From Desulfobacteraceae bacterium (GTDB taxonomy: Bacteria > Desulfobacterota > Desulfobacteria > Desulfobacterales > Desulfobacteraceae), in NCBI GenBank assembly GCA_016744295.1, contig JADGEQ010000032.1, forward strand, positions 1-64,000: a stretch of DNA of 64,000 nucleotides, given 5' to 3'. A model generated the notes under the pieces. That model worked only from the letters and a program-made list of their open reading frames with translations, did no database searches and was not told the origin of the DNA. The position numbers and the translations under genes were made by a program. Positions 1 to 9,190 of the stretch are shown one piece after another (positions within the stretch are counted from its first letter, which is position 1; each line of letters opens with the position of its first letter).

Positions 1-1
1 C

Positions 2-175
2 ATGGCTTTTGTGCGGATAGTCGAGCGCGTTGTAACTAGTTCCGGTTGGTTTGCCTTGGCGGAGCATTATAGGACAGGCTGTTACAGGCTCTGGTGGACG
101 GACGTTAAGTGGCGGGAATTGTTTGAGCGCAGCGAGTTTTTCCGTCACAAGTGCCGTCCAGCATAGAGCCTGTCA
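2..175 (+). other. Possible partial or relic reading frame at left edge
   Basis: One frame stays open from the window edge to a TAG at 173-175, about 57 codons. It is rich in Trp, Arg and Cys, and I recognise no domain. The stretch is visibly more GC-rich than the DNA that follows. It could be the 3' end of a gene lying to the left, a relic, or chance. An ATG at 2-4 has no visible ribosome site because the upstream sequence is missing. Confidence 0.2.
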
Positions 176-460
176 GCTGGCCTATTCAGCGACAGAAAGG
201 CACACCGATCGGAACGGGTATAAGATTTTGTGTTAATAATCTACATGCGATTGCCCTGAGTCTGGTGGACCTGGTGAGAAATCGCGATAATCTGGATGAT
301 TACCGGATTACCCCTCTCAAAATTGTCCGCCTGTCCGATCCTATTTTTACCCAAGAATTGTCACCATGGGGCGGAGCGCCTTTTTTTGCCGGCCAGAATT
401 AAAAGCCCCCTGGCCAGGAGGGCAAGATTTGGGAAAGCCAAAAAAACAAGTTCCTATCTG
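176..460. other. Gene-free stretch before the phosphatase operon
   Basis: I see no convincing gene, repeat or RNA here. The open frames on both strands have no plausible ribosome site and no recognisable protein. A short GC hairpin near 405-424 (CCT/AGG core) followed on the minus strand by TTTT could be a weak terminator. I do not press it. Confidence 0.3.
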
Positions 461-489
461 TTGATTTTGTAACATTTTGCGACTACTAT
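461..489 (+). promoter_or_regulatory. Candidate sigma70 promoter of the PP2C operon
   Basis: TTGATT at 461-466, a 17-base spacer and TACTAT at 484-489 give a reasonable -35/-10 pair. Transcription would begin near 496, about 68 bases before the TTG start at 564. This is inferred from spacing and consensus only. Confidence 0.4.
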
Positions 490-563
490 GTTCTCCCATT
501 GCTTTGTGGTGCTTGAACTTGGCAATATTTTTTTTTAAAATCAAGTAACCCTGGAGGCAAATA

Positions 564-2672
564 TTGATACCCCGGTTGAATATTAAAACAAAAATACTTT
601 TCCTGGCCCTGGGCATAACGGCCCTCTGCGCAATCTCATTTATGGTTGCAGCCAACATCGCCATTGAAAAAGGGGGTAAATTTATCCTTGCCCAAAGCAT
701 CAACCTGGGAAAAGACTCAGCCCAAAAGAGCCGCGCCACACTGGAGGAACAGGCCAGGGCCAACCTGACCCGGCTGGTATCCATACAGACACAAAGCAGC
801 AACGAGTTTTTCAGCACCACCCGCATGGAAGTTGAAACCATGACAAAGTTCTGCTCTCTTTTATGGTCTACCCGTGAAACAGTTAAAACAAAAGCCGCCG
901 ACAATAACAACTTTCTTTACCGCAGGGCACCGGGAGTGGATGAACAAAAGGTCAAAAATGAATTTTCAAAACTTCGGGTCATGGGAACCATATTTCAATC
1001 CTACCTGGCAAACAATGAAAACCTGGAGTCTCTTTTTCTTGGGACCCAAACCGGGATCAATATTTTATGGCCGGACACAAAAGCCTCGGCAAACAAAGCC
1101 TATGACCCCAGAACACGGCCATGGTACAAGGATGCGGTGAAACGAAACCATATCGGATGGACCGACATATTCAAAGGAGCCTCTACCTCAAAATTGATGA
1201 TTGCCTGCTCAAATCCTGTATACGATGACAGGGGCGTCCCCAGGGGGGTGGTGGGTGCAACCGTCACCCTGGATAAAATGCTCAAGGTCATCTCTTCACA
1301 GGTCCGGGACATGGGGTATGCCTTTTTGCTGGATAAAAACGGAAAGGTAATCGCCTTCCCGGCCCTGGACAAAGCCGAGCAGAGCCAGGACTACGGCAGT
1401 GTCAATTTAAGAAAATCAGACAACCTTGAGTTTAGAGCCATTGTGGAAAAAATGGTGGCAGGGGAAAAAGGGTTTTCAAAAATCAGGCTCAACACCGGGG
1501 AAAAATTCATTGGATTTGCGCCGGTAAAGGAAACCGGATGGAGCATGGCCGTGGTCATCGCAACGGAACATGCCCTGGCCCTTGCAGATCAGACAGAAAA
1601 GAACATCATGGCCTATACCCTTGAAAAAAGAGAGGAAATGGTCAAAAAGATACAGGCATTTCAAAAATACGCCATCCTCTTTTTTGGCCTGATGCTGGCC
1701 CTGGCCGTTTTCATTTCCGTAAAGGTTTCCAACCGGATCAGCCGCCCCATCCTGGACCTGACAAAGGGGGTTGAAGATGTGGGCAAAGGAAATCTGGACA
1801 GAAAATTGTCCATCCGAACCGGAGACGAAATCGAAACCCTGGCCCAGGCCTTTAACAACATGACCCAGGACCTGACCCGTTATATCAAAAATCTTCAGGA
1901 AACCACGGCAGCCAAGGAGAAAATCGAGAGCGAACTCCAGGTGGCCACCCGGATTCAGAACAGCATGCTTCCCAGAGTTTTCCCTGCATTTCCCAAGAGA
2001 AAAGAGTTTAGTGTTTTTGCCTCCATGGAACCGGCCAGGGAAGTGGGCGGAGACCTTTATGATTTTTTCTTCATCTCTGAAACCAAATTCTGTTTTCTGG
2101 TGGGGGATGTGGCAGGCAAAGGGGTGCCCGCCTCTTTGTTCATGGTGGTCGCCAAGACCCTGATTAAAAATGAGGCCCTGAGGGGAATTCCCCCCAAAGA
2201 TATATTTTTTAACGTGAACAATGCCCTGTGCGAAGACAATGATGAAGGCATGTTTGTCACAGGATTTGTCTGCATTATTGACCTTGAAACCGGTCAGGTC
2301 GACTTTGCCAATGCCGGTCATAATCCCCCGTTGGTCTTGGAAAGCCAGAACAAGGCCTATGATTTCATGGAGATTATTCCTGGATTTGTCCTGGGGGGAA
2401 TGCCTGATTTTGAATATGAAACCCAATCCATCTGCATGGCTCCGGAGGATGTCTTGTTCCTGTACACCGACGGGGTCAACGAAGCCATGGACCCTGAAAA
2501 CAATGAATACACAGACGCCCGGCTCAAAGAAACCCTTTCAATGGATAGTAGTCGGGATGTCACCCAGATCGTTAAATCCGTTGCAATGGACGTAAAAGAA
2601 TTTACAAAGGGTGCAGAGCAATCCGATGACATTACGATACTGGCCTTTAAATACAAAGGCCCGGCAGTTTAG
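564..2672 (+). CDS. Membrane Cache-HAMP-SpoIIE (PP2C/RsbU-type) serine phosphatase
   Basis: Predicted signal-gated phosphatase that would dephosphorylate a STAS-domain antagonist in a partner-switching cascade. A TTG start at 564 is chosen because GGAGG at 553-557 sits at the right distance and the protein then opens with a membrane segment. Order: TM (~8-30), a large periplasmic Cache-like region with DPRTRPWYKDA (~180), TM (~370-390), HAMP (~390-445), a short helical linker, and a SpoIIE phosphatase domain (~470-700). The metal-binding motifs are intact: EVGGDLYD (~492), DVAGKG (~514), YTDGVNEA (~633) and DDITIL (~687). It heads a four-gene operon. A STAS protein and RsbW-like kinase lie about 6.5 kb downstream on the other strand and are plausible partners. 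The ligand is unknown. Confidence 0.9.
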   Translation: MIPRLNIKTKILFLALGITALCAISFMVAANIAIEKGGKFILAQSINLGKDSAQKSRATLEEQARANLTRLVSIQTQSSNEFFSTTRMEVETMTKFCSLLWSTRETVKTKAADNNNFLYRRAPGVDEQKVKNEFSKLRVMGTIFQSYLANNENLESLFLGTQTGINILWPDTKASANKAYDPRTRPWYKDAVKRNHIGWTDIFKGASTSKLMIACSNPVYDDRGVPRGVVGATVTLDKMLKVISSQVRDMGYAFLLDKNGKVIAFPALDKAEQSQDYGSVNLRKSDNLEFRAIVEKMVAGEKGFSKIRLNTGEKFIGFAPVKETGWSMAVVIATEHALALADQTEKNIMAYTLEKREEMVKKIQAFQKYAILFFGLMLALAVFISVKVSNRISRPILDLTKGVEDVGKGNLDRKLSIRTGDEIETLAQAFNNMTQDLTRYIKNLQETTAAKEKIESELQVATRIQNSMLPRVFPAFPKRKEFSVFASMEPAREVGGDLYDFFFISETKFCFLVGDVAGKGVPASLFMVVAKTLIKNEALRGIPPKDIFFNVNNALCEDNDEGMFVTGFVCIIDLETGQVDFANAGHNPPLVLESQNKAYDFMEIIPGFVLGGMPDFEYETQSICMAPEDVLFLYTDGVNEAMDPENNEYTDARLKETLSMDSSRDVTQIVKSVAMDVKEFTKGAEQSDDITILAFKYKGPAV

Positions 2673-2684
2673 GCGGACAGATCC

Positions 2685-3476
2685 ATGGAATTTTTAAATT
2701 CAGACCAGACCCTGGGTGTCGGTTTGACCGATGATAAGGGGTTTGAGCCCCTGGACCAATTCCGGTTGCTTATCCTGGTCGGGGTCACTGGTGCCGGAAA
2801 AACCACCTTGCAAAAGGCATTGGAGACAGAGTATGCCTTTTGCACCCTGCCGGGGAGAAGACGTCTGACCGATAAAGTCATCATCCCCCAGATGCAGGAC
2901 AATCCCCATTTGGTTCGTGACCGGGCCCGACGATTTGCCCTTACAAAGGGTTATAGGGAACGCCATCCAGGGGGCATGGCCCATGTCCTCTCCAGAATAA
3001 AAATCAAACGCCCCTGCACCACCTTGATCCTCTTTGACGGGTTAAGGGGGGTCGATGAGGTCTGCTTTGCCCGGGAGAGGTTTCCCCAGGCCCTCTTTAT
3101 TGTGCTCACCGCACCCGATTCGGTGAGGATCATGAGACTTCTGGACAGACAAGATACCTTTGACAGGATAACCAGTTCCCCCACAGAGGAGCTGGCTCAA
3201 ATGCTTGAAACCCTTTGCCCCCCGGACCAGATCAAGATCTTATATGATTTTATCAGGCAAAGGGGTATCCCCCAATCCGCTTTAATGGAAAAGGCAAGAA
3301 TTGTTCTAAAAGAAAGGGAAAACTATGAACAGGAAAAGGCCTGTGAGTTTTTAACCCGGGCTGCCCGGGACAGAACCATTGTGGTAAATTCCGCAGAGCT
3401 TTCCCCTGAACAGGTCTTTGGTCGGGTGAAAGCCGGGTTGACAAAAATTCTTAGCCCGGCAAGGATAAGACAATAA
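2685..3476 (+). CDS. P-loop NTPase or kinase-like protein of unknown role
   Basis: A 263-residue soluble protein with a clear Walker A, GVTGAGKT (~33-40), followed by a basic GRRRLTDK patch and a hydrophobic strand ending in FDGLRG (~113) that could serve as a Walker B-like segment. The scale and layout recall small nucleotide or guanylate kinase-like P-loop folds, but I do not recognise the family. It begins 12 bases after the phosphatase stop and ends 2 bases before the giant transporter fusion, so the three are almost certainly co-transcribed. By context it may assist the sensing or transport system. Confidence 0.7.
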   Translation: MEFLNSDQTLGVGLTDDKGFEPLDQFRLLILVGVTGAGKTTLQKALETEYAFCTLPGRRRLTDKVIIPQMQDNPHLVRDRARRFALTKGYRERHPGGMAHVLSRIKIKRPCTTLILFDGLRGVDEVCFARERFPQALFIVLTAPDSVRIMRLLDRQDTFDRITSSPTEELAQMLETLCPPDQIKILYDFIRQRGIPQSALMEKARIVLKERENYEQEKACEFLTRAARDRTIVVNSAELSPEQVFGRVKAGLTKILSPARIRQ

Positions 3477-3478
3477 AG

Positions 3479-6400
3479 ATGAAATTTATCAAACAGGCAC
3501 TTATTTCCTTTTGCATAATCGGGATCTGCCTTTGCCTGATCGCAGGGATTGGCGTTGGTGAAGCCTATCGGACCCATTCATCCCTGAAGGTAGAAGGGGT
3601 GTATGCCCTTGGCAATACAATAAAATCAGTGGTGGATTCATTTCTTGGGGCCGGGGTTTCTCTCCGGCAGTTTACCGGATTTGACAGGGTCTCTGCCATG
3701 ATTCTGGAGAGTGATTCATCCATTTCGGGTATGGGTATTGTTGACAATAGTGGTGCACCCATTTTTTCCTGTGGTCAAAAACCCTGGGAAATAAAGGAGG
3801 CCTGGCCCGGGAGCCCGGACCCCCGGTTTTTCCTGGATGAAACCCAGGATTATTTCAGACTGACCATTCCTTTGGCCGGTAAAATTGAACAGGCCGGCAG
3901 TCTTCAGCTGGTTGTACAAAAGACATCCATCCGCCAGAAAACCATGGCCGTATTTAAATTGGTGTTTGTCCTTGTTGCCTTCCTGTCCCTCTTGTTTCCA
4001 GTTCAAATCTACCTGGTCAAAAGAATAAAGATCCAGCACCCGAAACTCTGGATATCCATCTGTTATTCCATTTCCACTCTGTTGGTGACCCTTCTCGTGG
4101 GTTTCTCCCTGATCCGGATCTACAATCATGCCATAGAAGAAAAAACCCAGAACCTGACCAATTCTCTGACCCACAAACTCTCCTATGTTAAAAAACTGGG
4201 GTTGGACATGGAACGTTTCACAGGCATTGACCGCCTCCTTGGGGCCTACCGGGAACTCAACCCTGAAATCAGCTTGATTGAACTTAAAGAAAATCACAGG
4301 CGCATTGCCAGGGCCGTCACCGGGGATTTAAAAAATCAAAACGGCTATGTCAGGCATACCCAGGCTTTCAAGGATCTTAACATCACGGTCTGGGTGGATA
4401 AAACCTTTGTCTATAAAAAAATGTGGACAAGTTCAAAAAACTTTCTCATCCTCCTTGTGGCCTCCTTTTTCATGTCTGCCCTGTTTTTAAACCTGATGTT
4501 CACCTTTACCCGGGCCAAGCCACGGGAACAGCCCATGTCAACCGGGGAAAAAGAGAAAAATCTTGCCCTGATCAAGCCTGTGTTTTTTCTTGGCGTCTTC
4601 ATCGAGGGTTTGTTTGCCTCGTTTTTGCCCCAGTACTTTGAATCTCTCACCCAGGGCAATGGCTCTTTTTTGTTTACCCTCTTTTTTATTTCCTATGGCA
4701 TTGTCCTGGTTCCGGCAGCTGCCCATTGCCAGAAACACGGGGAAAAGCCAATGCTTGTCTGGTCTGTCACCTTCATTGGCATCACCAGCCTGGCCATGGC
4801 CTTTTCCACCAATTTAACCTTGATGAGCCTGGTCCGGCTGGCAGCAGGCATCTGCCAGGGGACCCTGTTCATGGCGGTTCAGTCCTATATTCTCAAATCC
4901 AGCCCGGTGGGAAAAAAAACCCAGTCCATGGCCATTCTCATCATCCAATACAACGGCGGCAGGATTGCCGGAACCGCCCTGGGCGCCCTGGCTGTGAATT
5001 ATCTGGCCCCGTCCGGGGTATTTGTCGTGGGAGCCTTCCTCTCTGTTTTTCTCATTGCCTATGCGATCTGGTTTGTACCGCGACTGGACCCGGTTAAGAC
5101 TGAACCTGTCCCCCCCGGTCAAGCCAAACCTGAACCTGCCCCCTCCGATCAAGCCAAACCTGAACCTGGGTTTATGACCAATGTTAAGGTTGTATTCAAG
5201 GATATGGAACACTTGAAGACCAGTTTTCTTGTCGGCGTCAATGCCAAGCTGGTGATGATCGGGGTGATAAGCTTTTCCCTTCCCCTGATCATGGAACGGC
5301 GCGGATTCAACAGTGAAGATATCGGTTTCATGCTCATGCTCTACAGTGCAGGGGTCCTGGTCTCCAGCTTATATTCTTCCCGGCTGGCCGACATCACCGG
5401 CAATACGAAAAAAATATTGTTCAGGGGAAATCAGGGGTCAGGCCTGGGACTCTGCCTCATGGGGCTCATGGGCCTGCCCGCTTTGTCAATTGCATGGTCC
5501 GGTGCCGTTCTATCCATGGGCACCCTGATTTTGGGACTTGCCCACGGGTTTATTGCCGCCCCCATCACCACCCATATCTCAGGGACAAAAACCGCAGCCA
5601 TACTTGGAGCCGGGCCATCCATCTCCGTGTTCAGACTCTTTGAACGGGCCGGCAATATCCTTGGCCCCATAATTCTGGGGCAATTGCTCATGATTCATCA
5701 ATACAACCCAGGGGTAATAGGGGGGATCGGCGGGGTGATCCTGGTCTGTGGTTTCCTCTTTCGGATCCAATCGGTTTCTTCAAAGGCCGCCACCATGGCG
5801 TTGATCTTCCTGGCGTTGTCCGGAAGGATGGATACTGGACTCTGCCAGGGGCCGGACTGGTTCCAGTTTACCCGGGAGATGCCCCAAAACTGGCAGATGA
5901 TTGTCAATCCGGATGCCCCCCAGCAATTTATTCTTTCCCCGAAATCCGAACAGGGCGAGTTTGGGGACAAAAAAATTTTGATACTCATTCCCAAACCCTC
6001 TTCTGCCTACATCACATCAACAGAGTCGATTTTGAGCTTTTTCAGGGACAAACACCTGTTCCCTAAATTTAAAATTGTCAATTTCAACAAGGACAAGGCC
6101 CAGGGGCAGCAGGCCCTTAAAAGCGCCAGGGAAGAAGGAACCAGCCTGATCTTTGCCATGGGCTCCCTGTCTGCAGATTTTGTATTTCACCATTTTAAGT
6201 CGCCTGATATCCCCGTGGTCACGGTTTGTGCAAAAGATCCGGTCATGATGGGCTATGTTTCCGATTACACCAAAGGCGGCCAGCCTCTTTTTGCCTTTAC
6301 CTCCATCAACATCCCGGTCCGGCTTCAGATGGCCTATTTCAAAGAATTGATTCCCGGTTTGAAAAATATTGGTATTCTCTATGCCCGGAAAAACACCAGC

Positions 6401-6952
6401 GCTGTCAAAACCCAGGTGGCCCCCCTTAGGGCCCATGGCCGGCAAATAGATATCCAGATGATAGATGTGGTGGTGGAAAACCAGAAGAATGCCAGGGCTG
6501 AACTGGCCGAAAAAATTCCAGCTGCAGTTGCCCGAATGGCCCAGACAGATGAAACACTGACCAATAGCCTGTTCTGGGTTACAGGCTCCACCTCGGTGTT
6601 CAGTCATTTTGACCTGATCAACCGTCATGCCGGGAACATCCCTGTCATCGGTGCCTCTCCTTCCATGGTAAAGGACAAAGACCAGTCCGGAGCCGCCATG
6701 GCAATCGGTGTGGGATTTGAAAACAATGCCCGGCAGGCAGCTCTTTACGCTGAGAAAATTTTAAAAGGCAAGACCCGGCCGGAGGATCTTCCCGTGGGGG
6801 TCATCACGCCGCCGGACATTGCCGTAAACTTCAAACAAATCCGGAAAATCAATATGAAGATCCCCTTCAATTTTTTTGAACTGGCCAACCTGGTGATCAA
6901 TGACCAGGGGAAAAAAGTAAAATCAAAAGGCAGTATACTGATTATAGAATAA
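3479..6952 (+). CDS. Sensor-sensor-MFS-substrate-binding fusion protein
   Basis: A 1157-residue fusion. Seen in order: TM1 (~5-27); an extracytoplasmic module (~30-155) with FTGFDR (~65); two TMs (~160-180 and ~195-218); a second extracytoplasmic module (~220-320) with FTGIDR (~246); a TM (~322-345); a 12-TM-like MFS transporter (~357-770) split by a Pro-rich linker; a hydrophobic segment (~774-793); and an ABC substrate-binding domain of the ABC_sub_bind (PF04392-like) type (~830-1157). The two sensor modules share the FTG-x-DR motif and flanking TMs, suggesting internal duplication. The linker holds two 30-base repeats (5105-5164). ABC-type binding domains are not normal partners of MFS carriers. 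Substrate unknown; it might sense or transport a small organic molecule. Confidence 0.8.
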   Translation: MKFIKQALISFCIIGICLCLIAGIGVGEAYRTHSSLKVEGVYALGNTIKSVVDSFLGAGVSLRQFTGFDRVSAMILESDSSISGMGIVDNSGAPIFSCGQKPWEIKEAWPGSPDPRFFLDETQDYFRLTIPLAGKIEQAGSLQLVVQKTSIRQKTMAVFKLVFVLVAFLSLLFPVQIYLVKRIKIQHPKLWISICYSISTLLVTLLVGFSLIRIYNHAIEEKTQNLTNSLTHKLSYVKKLGLDMERFTGIDRLLGAYRELNPEISLIELKENHRRIARAVTGDLKNQNGYVRHTQAFKDLNITVWVDKTFVYKKMWTSSKNFLILLVASFFMSALFLNLMFTFTRAKPREQPMSTGEKEKNLALIKPVFFLGVFIEGLFASFLPQYFESLTQGNGSFLFTLFFISYGIVLVPAAAHCQKHGEKPMLVWSVTFIGITSLAMAFSTNLTLMSLVRLAAGICQGTLFMAVQSYILKSSPVGKKTQSMAILIIQYNGGRIAGTALGALAVNYLAPSGVFVVGAFLSVFLIAYAIWFVPRLDPVKTEPVPPGQAKPEPAPSDQAKPEPGFMTNVKVVFKDMEHLKTSFLVGVNAKLVMIGVISFSLPLIMERRGFNSEDIGFMLMLYSAGVLVSSLYSSRLADITGNTKKILFRGNQGSGLGLCLMGLMGLPALSIAWSGAVLSMGTLILGLAHGFIAAPITTHISGTKTAAILGAGPSISVFRLFERAGNILGPIILGQLLMIHQYNPGVIGGIGGVILVCGFLFRIQSVSSKAATMALIFLALSGRMDTGLCQGPDWFQFTREMPQNWQMIVNPDAPQQFILSPKSEQGEFGDKKILILIPKPSSAYITSTESILSFFRDKHLFPKFKIVNFNKDKAQGQQALKSAREEGTSLIFAMGSLSADFVFHHFKSPDIPVVTVCAKDPVMMGYVSDYTKGGQPLFAFTSINIPVRLQMAYFKELIPGLKNIGILYARKNTSAVKTQVAPLRAHGRQIDIQMIDVVVENQKNARAELAEKIPAAVARMAQTDETLTNSLFWVTGSTSVFSHFDLINRHAGNIPVIGASPSMVKDKDQSGAAMAIGVGFENNARQAALYAEKILKGKTRPEDLPVGVITPPDIAVNFKQIRKINMKIPFNFFELANLVINDQGKKVKSKGSILIIE
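5105..5164 (+). repeat. Two 30-bp tandem repeats in MFS central loop
   Basis: Two adjacent 30-base units differing at a few positions encode a Pro/Glu/Lys/Gln-rich linker (QAKPEP core) in the central cytoplasmic loop of the transporter. The unit length preserves frame. Confidence 0.85.
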
Positions 6953-6968
6953 GAGGAGACCGTCCCCA

Positions 6969-8105
6969 GTGACTCTGGAACATTTTTCAATCATTGACAC
7001 CACCCTGCGCGAGGGAGAACAATTTTACAAGGCTAATTTTTCCTTCAAAGACAAGGCCCGGATTGCAGGATTATTGTCGGACTTTGGTGTTGAATTCATC
7101 GAGGTGACCTCTCCCTGCGCCTCCCCGAAATCAAAAAAACATTGTAAGGCCCTCACGGCCATGGGGCTTAGATCCAAATTTTTGGCCCATGTTCGATGTA
7201 ACCGAGATGATGTTCTTGCAGCCCTTGAAACCGGGGTGTCCGGAATCAATTTTTTTTTCCATTCCAGATTTTTTCACAATCGGTTTGGCCAGGATAAGTC
7301 CCCCCAAAAAAACCTGGATATCATCATGGATGTTCTTGAGTTTACCCGGCAGCAGGCCCCGGGGATAGATATACGCTTTTCCATTGAAGATGCCTTTAGA
7401 ACCCGTTTGGAAGACTTGATTGTCATATACGGGGCAGTGATTGAATCAGGACTGGTTCATCGCCTCGGGGTTGCCGACACCGTGGGAGTTGCCCTGCCAG
7501 GTGAGGTGAGTCGAATCATCCGTTTGTTGAAAACCCTGGGCATAGCGCAAATTGAATTTCACGGCCACAACGATACCGAGTGTGCCGTGGCCAACAGCCT
7601 GGCGGCACTTGAAGCCGGGGCCACCCACATTGACACCTCTGTTCTGGGAATTGGTGAAAGAAACGGAATCACTTCACTTGCGGGTCTTGTGGCCCGAATT
7701 TACAGCCGGCATCCAGATCTGATTAAAAACAAATACCAGCTTGGCCAATTAAAGCTTATCCATGAAACCCTTGCCCAATGCCTTGGCATTACAATCCCCT
7801 TTAATCACCCCATTGTGGGGGAGGCGGCCTTTGTCCACAAGGCGGGGATCCATACCAATAGTGTGATCAATGATCCAAAGTCATATGAAATCATCGACCC
7901 AGGGGATTTTAATGCCCTGAGAACCATTTTGATCGGCCACAAACTCACCGGCTGGAATGCCATTCGTGACAGGGTCAAACAACTCGGCCTTGACCTTGAC
8001 GACCATGCGATTAAACAGCTCACCTGGAAGATAAAAAAAATTGCTGATACAACCCCAATGACAATGCCCCAGGTGGACCATCTTCTCAAAGAGGCTGCCC
8101 AATAA
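6969..8105 (+). CDS. Homocitrate synthase / isopropylmalate synthase family enzyme
   Basis: Catalyses a Claisen-type condensation of acetyl-CoA (or a related acyl-CoA) with a 2-oxo acid. Family motifs are present: DTTLREGEQ at residues ~10-18, the metal-binding HGHND (~198) and the glycine-rich GIGERNG (~224). The 378-residue length matches NifV/LysS-type homocitrate synthases and lacks the long regulatory domain of LeuA. The GTG start at 6969 follows AGAGGAGA. It is the last gene of the operon, 16 bases after the transporter fusion. In anaerobes some members of this family are Re-citrate synthases, so citrate synthesis is an alternative even though a separate citrate synthase lies at 37.6 kb. 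Exact substrate unresolved. Confidence 0.8.
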   Translation: MTLEHFSIIDTTLREGEQFYKANFSFKDKARIAGLLSDFGVEFIEVTSPCASPKSKKHCKALTAMGLRSKFLAHVRCNRDDVLAALETGVSGINFFFHSRFFHNRFGQDKSPQKNLDIIMDVLEFTRQQAPGIDIRFSIEDAFRTRLEDLIVIYGAVIESGLVHRLGVADTVGVALPGEVSRIIRLLKTLGIAQIEFHGHNDTECAVANSLAALEAGATHIDTSVLGIGERNGITSLAGLVARIYSRHPDLIKNKYQLGQLKLIHETLAQCLGITIPFNHPIVGEAAFVHKAGIHTNSVINDPKSYEIIDPGDFNALRTILIGHKLTGWNAIRDRVKQLGLDLDDHAIKQLTWKIKKIADTTPMTMPQVDHLLKEAAQ

Positions 8106-8170
8106 AAAAATATCAATTTTTAAAAATATCCTCTGGGTTTCAAGATCGGTGGAAACTTTTGTCTATTTTT

Positions 8171-9154
8171 TTAAAGGTCCTGCCCGCCGCTCACCCGGTC
8201 GCGCCCCTGTTCTTTGGACAAGTAAAGTGCCTGGTCCGCAATTTTCATCACCCGATCAAAGGTATCACCGTGGGCCGGAAAAGCAGCAACCCCGAAGGAG
8301 GCCGTCAAAGGATCGATTTTCTGCCCTTTCCATACAATTTCAAGGGCCTTTATTTTTTGTCTCAGTTGCTCTGCCCGCATGAAATAACTTGTGTATTCCC
8401 CCCCACTGATGAGGATAAAAAACTCCTCTCCGCCGAACCGGCAGACAATGTCCTCGGATCTGACCTCAGCCTTGAACAGGGCAGCAATTTTTTGCAGAAC
8501 TTCATCCCCGCCATCATGACCAAACCTGTCATTGATCCGCTTAAAATAATCAAGATCCACCATAATCATGCCCAGATTGGTTTTGGATCGTTTTGCTTTT
8601 TTAATTTCACGGGCCGCCATCCCTCCCATATACCGCCGGTTGTAAAGGCTGGTCAAGGGATCCAGTATGGTCAGATCCCTAAGTTTTCTTTTAAGCCGTA
8701 TATTGGATATGGCCATGGACAGGTATTCGGTTGTAATAAACGCAAGCCCCTTGCATTCCGAGGATAGTTTTTTTTTATCATTTCCATCCAGGCAGAAAAG
8801 GCCGAAGGCGTCTTTGTCCTGGCGGAACGGGGTGCACAGCCCCCCGTCTAGGCAACCGGCACAACCCTTTTCTCGAGATTCAAACCCATCCACCACATTT
8901 CCAGCCAGAAGGGCAGGACAGTCTTTGACAGGGAACTCTTTCCTGATATTCTCTTCTTCCGGCCAGGCAAATGCTAAAACACTTTGTCCGGAACTTTCAT
9001 CATTGAGAAAAACCCTTCCCCTGGTATTGGGGAACAGCCGGGGCAGATACCAATAAATAACCTCGATAATCTCATCTTCTTTTTCACAGCTCTGGAGCAG
9101 CATGGCCAGTCCGGATAAAAGCATCATCTTATCTGAGTCTTGATTTGAATTCAC
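8171..9154 (-). CDS. GAF-like/GGDEF diguanylate cyclase
   Basis: Likely makes cyclic di-GMP. The N-terminal half (~1-155) has GAF-like character with a Cys pair (GCAGCLDGGLC), with no membrane segment. The C-terminal GGDEF domain (~160-320) has an intact GGEEF active site and an RSED placed five residues upstream, the classic RxxD product-inhibition site. The start is GTG at 9154. It is the third gene of a minus-strand operon behind the STAS and RsbW-like genes (gaps of 27 and 36 bases), which ties cyclic di-GMP output to partner switching. The cysteines might bind a metal or respond to redox, but that is speculation. Confidence 0.9.
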   Translation of the reverse strand: MNSNQDSDKMMLLSGLAMLLQSCEKEDEIIEVIYWYLPRLFPNTRGRVFLNDESSGQSVLAFAWPEEENIRKEFPVKDCPALLAGNVVDGFESREKGCAGCLDGGLCTPFRQDKDAFGLFCLDGNDKKKLSSECKGLAFITTEYLSMAISNIRLKRKLRDLTILDPLTSLYNRRYMGGMAAREIKKAKRSKTNLGMIMVDLDYFKRINDRFGHDGGDEVLQKIAALFKAEVRSEDIVCRFGGEEFFILISGGEYTSYFMRAEQLRQKIKALEIVWKGQKIDPLTASFGVAAFPAHGDTFDRVMKIADQALYLSKEQGRDRVSGGQDL

Positions 9155-9190
9155 TCAAATTCCCCTTGATAAAGGCTATAATGATAAAGG

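Noticed and set aside
1..175. Transposase fragment at the left edge
   Set aside because: The open frame has no DDE or other transposase signature and no terminal repeats; it is too short to classify.
1476..2426. 316-codon minus-strand open frame
   Set aside because: Lies wholly inside the PP2C phosphatase gene, lacks a ribosome site and has no recognisable protein features; it is a shadow of the real gene.
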